This document shows, one piece after another, positions 34,471 through 42,437 of a stretch of DNA of 64,000 nucleotides. Position 1 is the first letter of the stretch. Each line of letters begins with the position of its first letter. Location of the stretch: assembly GCF_031458075.1 (NCBI RefSeq), contig NZ_JAVDXT010000001.1, positions 1,612,001 through 1,676,000 of the forward strand, written 5' to 3'. This stretch comes from Rhodoferax_B ferrireducens_A (GTDB taxonomy: Bacteria; Pseudomonadota; Gammaproteobacteria; Burkholderiales; Burkholderiaceae_C). Under the pieces are notes generated by a model. The model did no database searches and was not told the DNA's origin. It saw nothing but the letters and a program-made list of their open reading frames with translations. The translations under genes were made by a program, and so were the position numbers.

Positions 34471-35022
34471 GTGCCCAGCCGCCGTGCTCTGCTGCTGTGC
34501 AGTGTCGTGGCGACGTTGCCGGCCCTGGCTGCACCACCTGCCATGAACGATGCCCGTTCACTGCCATACGCGCAACGCGTGTTTGCCTCGCCGTCGGCGG
34601 CGTTCGAGCTGGTGCTGTCGGCGCCCAGCCAAGGCCAGTCCGCACAGGCCGAGCTGTTTGCCGTGGCGGCGGATGGGCGGCGCCCGCTCTGGCGCCAGGC
34701 CTTGCCGCACGAGCAAGGGCCGCGCACCGCGGTAGTGGCCGATGGCGGCGAGGTGGTGTTGCTGGACGAATGGATCAACGTGCCGTCGCGCCATGCGCTG
34801 CTGCTGCTCGACCCGCAAGGGCGGCGCCGCGCCCATTACAACTTTGACGAACTGGTCGGCATATTGCAGCTGCCGCGCAAGACGGTGGCGCAGCACGCGG
34901 TGCAGGGCGCCTGGCTGGCCGGCGAACCCCGTTGGAGCACCGATGGCCGGCAGTTGCTGCTACCCGCGGGCGGGCGCACCCTGAGTCTGCAGTTGGCCGA
35001 TGGCCGGCTGACTGCCTACTAA
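34471..35022 (+). CDS. Exported protein of unknown function
   Basis: The frame opens at 34381, inside the preceding gene. The sensible start is GTG 34471 (MPSRRALLLCSVVATLPALA), which gives a Sec signal peptide and a mature protein of about 160 residues. The rest has repeated beta-strand-like segments (AVVADGGEVVLLDEWINVP, HALLLLDPQG, WSTDGRQLLLPAGG) suggestive of a small beta-propeller-like or WD-type fragment. I do not recognise the family. It begins 10 bases after the metallopeptidase gene, and its stop overlaps the stop of the convergent DUF3616 gene. Confidence 0.6.
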   Translation: MPSRRALLLCSVVATLPALAAPPAMNDARSLPYAQRVFASPSAAFELVLSAPSQGQSAQAELFAVAADGRRPLWRQALPHEQGPRTAVVADGGEVVLLDEWINVPSRHALLLLDPQGRRRAHYNFDELVGILQLPRKTVAQHAVQGAWLAGEPRWSTDGRQLLLPAGGRTLSLQLADGRLTAY

Positions 35023-36119
35023 CGCGGCAGCGTAAACGCCAGCGGCCCGCCGTCGCACATGCCGTCCGATAGCACCAGCACCTGGTAGGCCTTGGGCGTT
35101 TCGGCCAGCACGGTGATGGCTTCGGGTTTCAGCTCTTTGTCGCAGGCGCGTGGCATGACCTTGGACAGGTCCAGCGTCGCCAGCAGCTTGGGCGTGGCGG
35201 TAGCGGCGCTGTGGAGGCCGTCCCACCAGGAGATGGTCCAGCTGCGCTTCTTGTGACCGTCGTTATCGTCCGGGCCGGCCAGCACTAGAAAGCCGGTCTT
35301 GACGGCCACCAGGTCGCGGATGCCGCGGCCCGGGCCTAGGGCCAGCGGCGTCAGGCTGGCATGCACCTCGCCGCCGCTGAACAAGGCGTCGGCATCCACC
35401 GCCAGCACGCCGGCCGCGCCATCCAGCGCCGGGCCGCGGAAGCCGAAGTACAAGCGGCCGTTCTGCAGCGCCAGGCCTTCGATGTTGACGCCGTTCTGCC
35501 CCGCGCCTTCGGAGCCCAGGCATTTGCGTTCGCCCACATAGGCCTGCAGCCCGGGCTGGGCCTGCATCACCGACCAGAGGTTTTGCGTGTCGGCGTAATC
35601 CACCAGGCTGCCGTTGGGGTTGCGCAGTGCGCGGCCGGTGGCCGGGTCCAGCCGGAAGCGCAGCACGTGGCGGCTGTCGGGGTTGCTGTCGCAGCTATTG
35701 CGCTTGGCCGAATGCGAGCCGGTGATGTAGACCATCTGGCCGTCGGTGGCTGCGCCTTCGGCGTCCAACTCGCCGTCCTCGCTGCGCAGGCGCACGGGCT
35801 CGGCGTCAGGGATCAGCGCCTGCTTGCCCAAGGTGGCAAAGCGGGCTTCCACGCCTTCGTCAAATGCCGCCAGGCAAATCCGCTGCTGGGCGGCATTCAG
35901 GGTGCAGGCCAGGCCGCTGAGCGACTGCCGGGTTTTCAGTGCCTTCTTCTTGCCCAGGTCGAAATGGAAGCCGGCGCCGCTGTCCCAGGGCCCGCTGCTG
36001 GGCTGCAGGCTGGGGGCGGTTTGCGCGCTGGCAGCGGCCCACAGCAGGCTGCAGGCCAGGCCGATAGCGGCGGGGCGCCAGCGCAGGCAGGCGAGCAGGG
36101 TGGGGTGGTCTGTGGGCAT
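35019..36119 (-). CDS. DUF3616 domain exported protein
   Basis: The true start is ATG 36119 (MPTDHPTLLA); the open frame upstream to 36746 is a shadow of the neighbouring gene. The 366-residue product has a signal peptide ending ASA-QTAP. Motifs I associate with DUF3616 are MVYITGSHSAKRN, GVNIEGLALQNGRLYFGFRG and GPGRGIRDLVAV. The family probably folds as a beta-propeller-like domain, and its biochemical role is unknown. The stop codons of this gene and the convergent exported-protein gene overlap. Confidence 0.75.
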   Translation of the reverse strand: MPTDHPTLLACLRWRPAAIGLACSLLWAAASAQTAPSLQPSSGPWDSGAGFHFDLGKKKALKTRQSLSGLACTLNAAQQRICLAAFDEGVEARFATLGKQALIPDAEPVRLRSEDGELDAEGAATDGQMVYITGSHSAKRNSCDSNPDSRHVLRFRLDPATGRALRNPNGSLVDYADTQNLWSVMQAQPGLQAYVGERKCLGSEGAGQNGVNIEGLALQNGRLYFGFRGPALDGAAGVLAVDADALFSGGEVHASLTPLALGPGRGIRDLVAVKTGFLVLAGPDDNDGHKKRSWTISWWDGLHSAATATPKLLATLDLSKVMPRACDKELKPEAITVLAETPKAYQVLVLSDGMCDGGPLAFTLPR

Positions 36120-36126
36120 AGTTGTA

Positions 36127-36192
36127 ATTGCTATAAATATGGTAGCTGGTGGCGCACTATATACCTGCGCTAGAGCCGTATTTCTTATAAAT
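36127..36192 (-). repeat. Dispersed palindromic repeat, copy R7
   Basis: ATTGCTATAAATATGGTAGC, GGTGGCGCACTATATACC, TGCGCTAGAGCCGTATTTC and TTATAAAT, in the R6 orientation. The central palindrome is shortened to GCGCA/TGCGC. The repeat edge provides the last two bases of the Asp codon, the final Leu codon and the TAA stop of the gene ending at 36185. Confidence 0.8.
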
Positions 36193-36940
36193 CGCGCATG
36201 GCGTTGCGCGTCAGCTGCTCCAGCTGGTCGGCGCGGTATTTGCGCCACTCGGTGTCGTTGAGGTAGCGGGCCGGGCCGCTGTTGTCGTCGGCGCCGCGGC
36301 GCGGACACAGCCAGCCCATGGGTGGCCGCTCGCCCAGCATTTCTTCGATGGCGATGGCTTCCAGGATGGCGGCGGATTTTTCGGCGGCGGGCATGCGGCT
36401 GGACTTTTGCGCCAGGGCCTGCAGATCGTCCTGCTGGGCGTACCAGCTGCTCAGGTGTTCGGCCTTGGTCCGGTCGCTGCAGCGCATGCCGTCCAGGGTC
36501 AGCGCCAGCTTGGCGTGGAAGTAGAAGATCGTGGCTTCCTGGTCGAAATTGCCTTGCTCGTCGCGCATGCGGCTCAGCTGGGCGGCGTAGACAAAGGAAA
36601 ACCGGGCATCGGCGTTCTCGGACAGGATGCGCCAGCGCAGCCAGCTGGCGTTGGTCAACAGCTCGTCTTCGTCGCGCGCGGCGGCCACCTGCTCCAGCGG
36701 GGCCTTGCCGACCTGCGGGTCGGTTTGCGCATCCAGCGCGCGCCAAGCGCTGGCGGTGGCGGCATCGGGCGGGGTGTTGCGTAGAGCCTGGGCGCGCAGG
36801 GCTTCGATCTTCCAGCGCGGTATGGCCTCTTGCGCCTTGATGCGCTGCACCTGTTCAAAGCTGATGGCCTGCACGGTGCCCGCCAAGCCTGCCAGCGCCA
36901 GCAGGGAGGCGGTGTGCAACGTGCGGCGCCAGAGGATCAT
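36185..36940 (-). CDS. Exported protein of unknown function
   Basis: The start at ATG 36940 (MILWRRTLHTASLLALAGLAG) gives a 251-residue protein with a signal peptide ending VQA-ISFE. The mature region is mostly helical and charged, with two cysteines (MRCSDR and GWLCPRRG) that could form a disulfide. I do not recognise a family. The start overlaps the stop of the homocysteine methyltransferase gene by four bases, so the two are co-translated, but a shared function is not obvious. The C-terminus ends within dispersed repeat R7. Confidence 0.6.
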   Translation of the reverse strand: MILWRRTLHTASLLALAGLAGTVQAISFEQVQRIKAQEAIPRWKIEALRAQALRNTPPDAATASAWRALDAQTDPQVGKAPLEQVAAARDEDELLTNASWLRWRILSENADARFSFVYAAQLSRMRDEQGNFDQEATIFYFHAKLALTLDGMRCSDRTKAEHLSSWYAQQDDLQALAQKSSRMPAAEKSAAILEAIAIEEMLGERPPMGWLCPRRGADDNSGPARYLNDTEWRKYRADQLEQLTRNAMRDL

Positions 36941-37905
36941 GCGCTGGCGTTGGACGGCGGCAGCGAGGCCGCGGCCCATTGGCGCACGGCGGCGATGTCG
37001 TCCGGCCCGGTGCGGCAGCAGCCGCCGATCAGGCGTGCACCGCGGGCGTGCCAGCCGCGTGCCTGTTCGGCAAAGTGCGAGGCGCTGGGATTGCCATGCC
37101 ATTGCTTGTGGGCGGCGTCGTAGTGTTCGCCCGAATTCGGATAGACCAGGATGGGCTTGCGGGTGTGGGCATGCATCTGGTCGACCAGCGAGGCGATGTG
37201 CTCGGGCGCAGTGCAGTTGACGCCCACCGCCACCACCTGGTCAAAACCTTCCAGCGCGGCCACGCAGTCGGCCAGCAGCTCACCCTGGCTGGTGTGCAGG
37301 CCGTCGCGGCAGGAGAAGCTGATCCACGCCGCGGCGCCCGGAAACTCGGGCAGCAGGCGGGCGATGGCCCGGGCCTCGGCCAGGCAGGGGATGGTTTCGC
37401 AGGCCAGCAGGTCGGCGCCGGACTCGACCAGCACCTGCAGGCGGGGCCGGTGGAAGTCCATCAGCGCTTCTTCGCCCAGGCCGTAGTGGCCGCGGTATTC
37501 GGAGCCGTCGGCCAGCATCGCGCCGTAGGGGCCGACCGAGGCGGCAATGATGGGCTGCTTGCGGCCTACGCGGTGCGCCGGCTCGGCCCAGAACGCATCG
37601 CGCGCCTCGACCGCCAGACGTACCGAGTCGCGCATCAGCTGGGCCGAGGCCGCGTGGTCGAAGCCGCGCTTGGCGAAGGCCTCGAAGGTAGCCTGGTAGC
37701 TGGAAGTGGTGGCCACATCGGCGCCGGCCAGGAAGTAGTCCAGGTGTACCTGGCGGATCAGCTCGGGCCGCTCGATCAGCAGCTTGGCCGACCACAGCGG
37801 GTCGTTCAGGTCGGCGCCGCGGCGCTCCAATTCGGTGGCCAGGGCGCCGTCGAGTATCACCAGCGCGCGCTGGGCGAAAAAGTCGTCAAGAGGAGAGTTT
37901 TGCAT
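36937..37905 (-). CDS. mmuM: Homocysteine S-methyltransferase (MmuM type)
   Basis: The 322-residue TIM-barrel enzyme transfers a methyl group, typically from S-methylmethionine, to homocysteine. It has the family N-terminus VILDGALATELERRGADL and TTSSYQATFEAFAKRGF. Zinc ligands are seen as Cys in VGVNCTAPEH and as the pair in IGGCCRTGPDDI. It lies 16 bases downstream of an amino-acid permease gene and its binding-protein gene, so the transporter may bring in S-methylmethionine or methionine. That substrate link is inferred from order only. Confidence 0.92.
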   Translation of the reverse strand: MQNSPLDDFFAQRALVILDGALATELERRGADLNDPLWSAKLLIERPELIRQVHLDYFLAGADVATTSSYQATFEAFAKRGFDHAASAQLMRDSVRLAVEARDAFWAEPAHRVGRKQPIIAASVGPYGAMLADGSEYRGHYGLGEEALMDFHRPRLQVLVESGADLLACETIPCLAEARAIARLLPEFPGAAAWISFSCRDGLHTSQGELLADCVAALEGFDQVVAVGVNCTAPEHIASLVDQMHAHTRKPILVYPNSGEHYDAAHKQWHGNPSASHFAEQARGWHARGARLIGGCCRTGPDDIAAVRQWAAASLPPSNASA

Positions 37906-37921
37906 GTTCTAGTGTGTACGT

Positions 37922-38674
37922 TCAGCGTCCGCGTGCATGTTCGGGCACTTCGAGTTTTTTCGCCAGGCGCGACAAAGTCCAGGTCAGCACCAGGTACATG
38001 GCCGAGATCGCCAGGTACGGCTCCCAGTAGCGCGAATAGGCGCCGGCCACGGTGCGGGCGGCCATGGCCAGCTCCAACAGGCCGATGGCCGAGACCAGCG
38101 AGGTGTCTTTGACCAGGGCTACGCTTTCGTTCACCAGCGCCGGCACCATGCGCCGGAAGGCCTGCGGCAGCACGATGTAGCGCATGCTCTGCCAGGGCGT
38201 CATGCCCAGGCTTTGGGCGGCGGCGGTCTGGCCCCCATGGATGCTCTGGATGCCGGCGCGGAAGATCTCGGAGATATAAGCCCCGGCATTCAGGGTCAGC
38301 GCCAGCGCGCCGGACAAAAAGGCGCCGTGGTTCTGCCGGAACTCGCGCGCCAGCTCGCCGCGCAGCAGCCAGCCATCGTCGGGATGCACCAGCAACGGCA
38401 TCAGCGCAAAGTGCACCAGTAGGATCTGCACGAACAGCGGCGTGCCGCGGAAAAAGGTAACGAAGGCCGTGGCCAGCAGGCGCAGCAGCTTCAGCGCCCA
38501 GGCCAGCGACCAGGGTGGGGCGGCGGGCGCCAGGCTATTGGTATTGACCAGGCCTATGGCCGCACCCAGCAGCATGCCGGCCCCGGTGGCGATCACGGTG
38601 AGCTGCACCGTCATCCACAGGGCCTGTGCAAACAGGGGGCCGTAGCCGGCCAGAATGTCCCAACGCCACACCAC
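37922..38674 (-). CDS. Polar amino acid ABC transporter permease (HisM/YecS type)
   Basis: The 250-residue permease has about five membrane helices. It shows FVTFFRGTPLFVQILLVHF, the family signature following TM2, and the EAA loop AAAQSLGMTPWQSMRYIVLP at about residues 158-177. The insertion LMPLLVHPDDGWLLRGELAR between helices is longer than in HisM. The gene is sandwiched between the binding-protein gene (24 bases) and mmuM. No ATPase gene is present, so a shared ATPase must be encoded elsewhere. Confidence 0.88.
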   Translation of the reverse strand: MVWRWDILAGYGPLFAQALWMTVQLTVIATGAGMLLGAAIGLVNTNSLAPAAPPWSLAWALKLLRLLATAFVTFFRGTPLFVQILLVHFALMPLLVHPDDGWLLRGELAREFRQNHGAFLSGALALTLNAGAYISEIFRAGIQSIHGGQTAAAQSLGMTPWQSMRYIVLPQAFRRMVPALVNESVALVKDTSLVSAIGLLELAMAARTVAGAYSRYWEPYLAISAMYLVLTWTLSRLAKKLEVPEHARGR

Positions 38675-38698
38675 TGTGTGCTCCTTGTCTACGCAGCT

Positions 38699-39514
38699 TT
38701 ACTTGGCTGCGGGTGCGAAGTACTGGTCGTAGATTTTTTGGTAGCTGCCATCGGCCTTGATGTCGGCCAGACCTTTGTTCAGCAGGGTTTGCAGTTCGGT
38801 ATTGCCTTTCTTCAGCGCCAGGCCATAGAACTCGGGGGCGAAGCTGGGGTCGCTCAAGGCCTTGAACTTGGCACTGGGGTTGTTGGCCAGGTAATGGCTG
38901 ATCACACCGTTGTCGGCCACCACGGCATCGACGCCGCCCGCAGCCAGCTCCGACAGGGCCAGCGGCGTGGATTCAAAGCGTTTGATGTTGCTGCTGGTCT
39001 TGCCCAGCAGCTTGACCACCACTTCTTCACCGGTGGTGGAGGTCTGTACACCGATCTTGCTTTTCTTCAGATCGGCCAGCTGGGTGGCGGTGGAGCTGGC
39101 GGACACGGCGATCAGCTGGCTGGCCTCGAAGTAGGGCTCGGTGAAATCGATGCTTTGCTTGCGCTCGTCGGTGATGGTGATGGCCGACACCAGCAGGTCG
39201 CGGTCGCCCTGGGTCAGGGCGTTGATCGCGCCTTCCCAGGGGGTGCTGACAAACTTCACTTCCAGCCCGGCTTTCTGGGCGGCGGCACGTACCACGTCGA
39301 TATCGAAGCCCACGATCTCGCCTTTTTCGTTCTGGAACTCGAAGGGCGCGTAGGTCGGGTCGGTGCCGACGGTCACCACGCGGGCGGCTGGCGCGGGAGC
39401 GGGAGCGGCGGGGGCCGCAGCGGCGGGTTCGGACGCGGGCTTGTTGCAGGCGCTGAGCAATACGCCCACGGACAGAGCGGCAACGGACAGGAGGAAATGG
39501 CGTTTGAAATGCAT
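38699..39514 (-). CDS. Polar amino acid ABC transporter substrate-binding lipoprotein
   Basis: The start at 39514 (MHFKRHFLLSVAALSVG) gives a 271-residue protein with lipobox LLSAC (Cys23). An Ala/Pro linker follows, then a SBP_bac_3 domain: VTVGTDPTYAPFEFQNEKGE, VGFDIDVVRAAAQKAGLE, LLVSAITITDERKQSIDFTEPY. These are the hallmark segments of HisJ/GlnH-type proteins. Lipid anchoring in a Gram-negative suggests an inner- or outer-membrane-tethered receptor. The order with mmuM suggests a methionine-related ligand. Confidence 0.88.
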   Translation of the reverse strand: MHFKRHFLLSVAALSVGVLLSACNKPASEPAAAAPAAPAPAPAARVVTVGTDPTYAPFEFQNEKGEIVGFDIDVVRAAAQKAGLEVKFVSTPWEGAINALTQGDRDLLVSAITITDERKQSIDFTEPYFEASQLIAVSASSTATQLADLKKSKIGVQTSTTGEEVVVKLLGKTSSNIKRFESTPLALSELAAGGVDAVVADNGVISHYLANNPSAKFKALSDPSFAPEFYGLALKKGNTELQTLLNKGLADIKADGSYQKIYDQYFAPAAK

Positions 39515-39605
39515 GGCAAGAGGCCGCGCAAGGCGGCTTATGGTGAGTTGGGAATAAAGCAGGGCTGGATTATGCGTGGGTTCACATCCACTTTTAGGCA
39601 TATCC

Positions 39606-40511
39606 TTATCCGCTATTGCCTTGTGCCACGGTGCGGCGTATCAGCTCCAAGGTGGCTTGCTGGGTCAGCGTGCTGGGCCGCAGCGAGCTGGTAGCCAGCG
39701 CCACCTGGGTCTGCAAAGCCGGCTCCACCGCCCGGGTGGTAAAGGCCGAGGGGCGGATCGAGCTGGCCACGGCGTTGCGCGACAGCAGGGCGCAGCCCGC
39801 GCCATCGGCCACCAGGTCCAGGATGGCGGCCACGCCGTCGATCTCCAGCACCACCCGCGGGCGGCAGCCGATATTCGCCATCTCGGTCTCCACGTGCATG
39901 CGGATGGCGTTGGGCCGGCTGGGGATCACCAGCGGCAGCTGGGCCACTTCGCGCAGGCCGATGGGGCCGGGCGGCGGGTCTTCGGGCAGGCCGGGCGGGC
40001 GCGCCTGTACCAGCAGCAGCTCTTCGGTCATCAGCGGGGCGATTTCGATGTCGGCATTCGCCTGGGCGTTGTACAGCACGGCAATATCAAGCTGGCCGGC
40101 CACCAGCGAGCGCTGCAGCTCCACCGACAGGCCTTCGCGGATCGACAAGGCTGCATCGGGCAGCTGCTGGCGGAATGCGCGGGTCAGCGGTACGGTGAGC
40201 ACCCGCGCCAGGCTGCTGGGCAGGCCAATCGCCACCCGGCCGGCCAGGCCACCGCGGACCCGGCCCAGCTCTTCCTGCGCGCGCTCCACCTGGTGCAGGA
40301 TGCCGCGGCCGTGCTCCAGCAGCAGCTTGCCGGCCTCGGTGGGCGCCGCGCCCCGGCCGTTGCGTACCAGTAGGTTGTGCCGCAGCTCCACCTCCAGCAG
40401 GCGGATCTGGCGGCTGAGGGCCGGCTGGGCGATGTTCAGGGCTAACGAGGCACGGGTGAAGCTGCCCAGTTCGGCCACGCGCACAAAGTATTCGAGCTGT
40501 TTCAGATTCAT
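39606..40511 (-). CDS. LysR-type regulator divergent from the protocatechuate operon (PmdR-like)
   Basis: The 301-residue protein has the N-terminal LysR helix-turn-helix (QLEYFVRVAELGSFTRASLA then QPALSRQIRLLE) and an effector domain to the end. It lies back-to-back with the 4,5-cleavage operon, with 149 bases between, the standard arrangement for an activator of that pathway. A candidate T-N11-A box lies in the gap at 40561-40577. It is separated from the amino-acid binding-protein gene by 91 bases and is probably an independent unit. The effector is probably a pathway intermediate or protocatechuate (inferred). Confidence 0.88.
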   Translation of the reverse strand: MNLKQLEYFVRVAELGSFTRASLALNIAQPALSRQIRLLEVELRHNLLVRNGRGAAPTEAGKLLLEHGRGILHQVERAQEELGRVRGGLAGRVAIGLPSSLARVLTVPLTRAFRQQLPDAALSIREGLSVELQRSLVAGQLDIAVLYNAQANADIEIAPLMTEELLLVQARPPGLPEDPPPGPIGLREVAQLPLVIPSRPNAIRMHVETEMANIGCRPRVVLEIDGVAAILDLVADGAGCALLSRNAVASSIRPSAFTTRAVEPALQTQVALATSSLRPSTLTQQATLELIRRTVAQGNSG

Positions 40512-40560
40512 GGGGGACGTGGTGTCGTGCGGATGACTTATTGAATACCTTTCTCGTGAT

Positions 40561-40577
40561 TATGCCGATTTGCAATA
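40561..40577. promoter_or_regulatory. Candidate LysR-type binding box (T-N11-A)
   Basis: TAT-GCCGATTTGCA-ATA fits the T-N11-A rule. The flanks extend symmetry to GATTATGC/GCAATATC, matching at six of eight positions. It is located between the divergent LysR gene and the first gene of the protocatechuate operon. Confidence 0.5.
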
Positions 40578-40660
40578 TCTGATAGAGGCTGCGTGGCCTT
40601 GGCTGCATACGCTGGCGTTGCCACAATGCTTGCAATGTTCAACTCTGCCGCCTGACTTGC

Positions 40661-41350
40661 ATGACCACGGTAATCAAAGGTATTTCCTCCATGGCCACGC
40701 GCCAGCTGCTGGCGGAGTTGGTAGCCGGGTTCCAGCTGCACTCGGGTTTTCGGGTCGACATCGAATCCGTGGGCGGCGTGGACGCGGCCAAGCGGGTGCA
40801 GGCCGGCGAGGCCTTTGATGTGGTGATTCTGGCCTCGGACGCCATCGACAAACTGCTGGCGGCCGGCCATCTGCAGGCCGGCTCCAAGGTGGACCTTGTG
40901 CGCTCGGGCGTGGCGGTGGCGGTGCGGGCCGACGCGCCCCGGCCCGATATTGCGAGCGAAGACGCCGTGCGCGACGCCGTGCGCGCAGCGCGCAGCATCA
41001 GCTATTCCACCGGCCCCAGCGGCGTGGCGCTGGCCAAGCTGTTCGAGCGCTGGGGCATTGCCGAGGAAATCAAAGGCCGCATCGTCCAAGCCCCGCCCGG
41101 TGTGCCCGTCGGCACGCTGGTGGCGCGCGGCGAGGTCGAGCTGGGCTTTCAGCAGCTGAGCGAATTGCTGAACCTCGACGGCATCACCGTGCTGGGGCCA
41201 CTGCCCCCGGCGATCCAGGTCATCACCACTTTTTCGGCCGCAGTGGCCACGGGTAGTTTGCAGGCCGACGCTGTGCGCGCTATGTTGGACTACATGAATT
41301 CGCCCGACGCGGCCGGCGTCAAGCGCAGCCAGGGCATGGACCCCATTTAA
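40661..41350 (+). CDS. ModA-like substrate-binding-domain protein without signal peptide, first gene of the protocatechuate operon
   Basis: The 229-residue protein resembles molybdate-type solute-binding proteins (VGGVDAAKRVQAGEAFDVVI, then SYSTGPSGVALAKLFERWGI, GTLVARGEVELGFQQLSELL). It starts MTTVIKGISSMA with no signal peptide or membrane helix, so it should stay in the cytoplasm. No ABC partner is present. It precedes the 4-oxalomesaconate hydratase gene by 26 bases. It might be an intracellular effector-binding protein, or an enzyme standing in for the missing oxalomesaconate isomerase (LigU/PmdU type). Both ideas are hypotheses. An alternative start is ATG 40691. Confidence 0.65.
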   Translation: MTTVIKGISSMATRQLLAELVAGFQLHSGFRVDIESVGGVDAAKRVQAGEAFDVVILASDAIDKLLAAGHLQAGSKVDLVRSGVAVAVRADAPRPDIASEDAVRDAVRAARSISYSTGPSGVALAKLFERWGIAEEIKGRIVQAPPGVPVGTLVARGEVELGFQQLSELLNLDGITVLGPLPPAIQVITTFSAAVATGSLQADAVRAMLDYMNSPDAAGVKRSQGMDPI

Positions 41351-41376
41351 GACATTGAACCCCCAGGAGACATTGC

Positions 41377-42417
41377 ATGAAAAAACCTCTGATCATCGAC
41401 TGCCACGGCCACTACACCACGGCGCCCAAGGCGCTGGAGAACTGGCGCAACCAGCAGATCGCCGGCATCAAAGACCCGGCCCTGATGCCCAAAGTGGCGG
41501 ATTTGAAGATCAGCGACGACGAGCTGCGCGAGACGATTGAAAACAACCAGCTGCGCCTGATGAAAGAGCGCGGCAGCGACCTGACCATCTTCAGCCCGCG
41601 CGCCAGCTTCATGGCCCACCACATTGGCGACTTCAATGTGTCCAGTACCTGGGCGGCGATCTGCAACGAGCTCTGCTACCGCGTGGCCCAGCTGTTCCCC
41701 GACAACTTCATCGGCGCGGCCATGCTGCCGCAAAGCCCGGGCGTGGACCCCGCGACCTGCATCCCCGAGCTGGAAAAGTGCGTCAAGGAATACGGCAACG
41801 TCGGCATCAACCTGAACCCTGATCCCAGCGGCGGCCACTGGACCTCGCCGCCGTTGAGCGACAAGCACTGGTACCCGATCTACGAGAAGATGGTGGAGTA
41901 CGACATCCCCGCGATGATCCACGTCAGCACCAGCTGCAACGCCTGCTTCCACACCACCGGCGCGCACTACCTGAACGCCGACACCACGGCCTTCATGCAG
42001 TGCCTGACCAGCGATCTGTTCAAAGACTTCCCCACGCTGCGCTTCCTGATTCCGCATGGCGGCGGCGCCGTGCCCTACCACTGGGGGCGTTTCCGCGGTC
42101 TGGCGCAAGAGCTGAAGAAGCCGCTGCTGGAAGAGCATCTGCTGAACAACATCTTCTTCGACACCTGCGTCTACCACCAGCCGGGCATCGACCTGCTGAA
42201 CACCGTGATCCCGGTGAAGAACGTGCTGTTTGCCAGCGAAATGATAGGCGCGGTGCGCGGCATCGACCCGCAGACCGGCAACTACTACGACGACACCAAG
42301 CGTTACATCGAAGCCAGCAAGATCCTCAGCGATGACGACCGCTTCCAGATTTACGAAGGCAATGCGCGCCGCGTGTTCCCGCGCCTGGACGCCGCCCTCA
42401 AAGCCAAAAACCAATAA
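41377..42417 (+). CDS. pmdE: 4-oxalomesaconate hydratase (LigJ/PmdE)
   Basis: The 346-residue amidohydrolase-family enzyme starts MKKPLIIDCHGHYTT with metal ligands His10/His12. It has the later barrel His motifs MIHVSTSC and LIPHGGGAVPYHWGRF. In the 4,5-cleavage route it hydrates 4-oxalomesaconate to 4-carboxy-4-hydroxy-2-oxoadipate, which the aldolase encoded next splits. AGGAGA lies 7 bases before the ATG. Assignment is supported by the complete pathway context downstream. Confidence 0.92.
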   Translation: MKKPLIIDCHGHYTTAPKALENWRNQQIAGIKDPALMPKVADLKISDDELRETIENNQLRLMKERGSDLTIFSPRASFMAHHIGDFNVSSTWAAICNELCYRVAQLFPDNFIGAAMLPQSPGVDPATCIPELEKCVKEYGNVGINLNPDPSGGHWTSPPLSDKHWYPIYEKMVEYDIPAMIHVSTSCNACFHTTGAHYLNADTTAFMQCLTSDLFKDFPTLRFLIPHGGGAVPYHWGRFRGLAQELKKPLLEEHLLNNIFFDTCVYHQPGIDLLNTVIPVKNVLFASEMIGAVRGIDPQTGNYYDDTKRYIEASKILSDDDRFQIYEGNARRVFPRLDAALKAKNQ

Positions 42418-42437
42418 CACCCAATCAGGAGATTTTT

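Noticed and set aside
36120..36746. N-terminal extension of the DUF3616 gene to 36746
   Set aside because: The extension is a shadow frame across the neighbouring gene and repeat R7. The signal peptide begins at the ATG at 36119.
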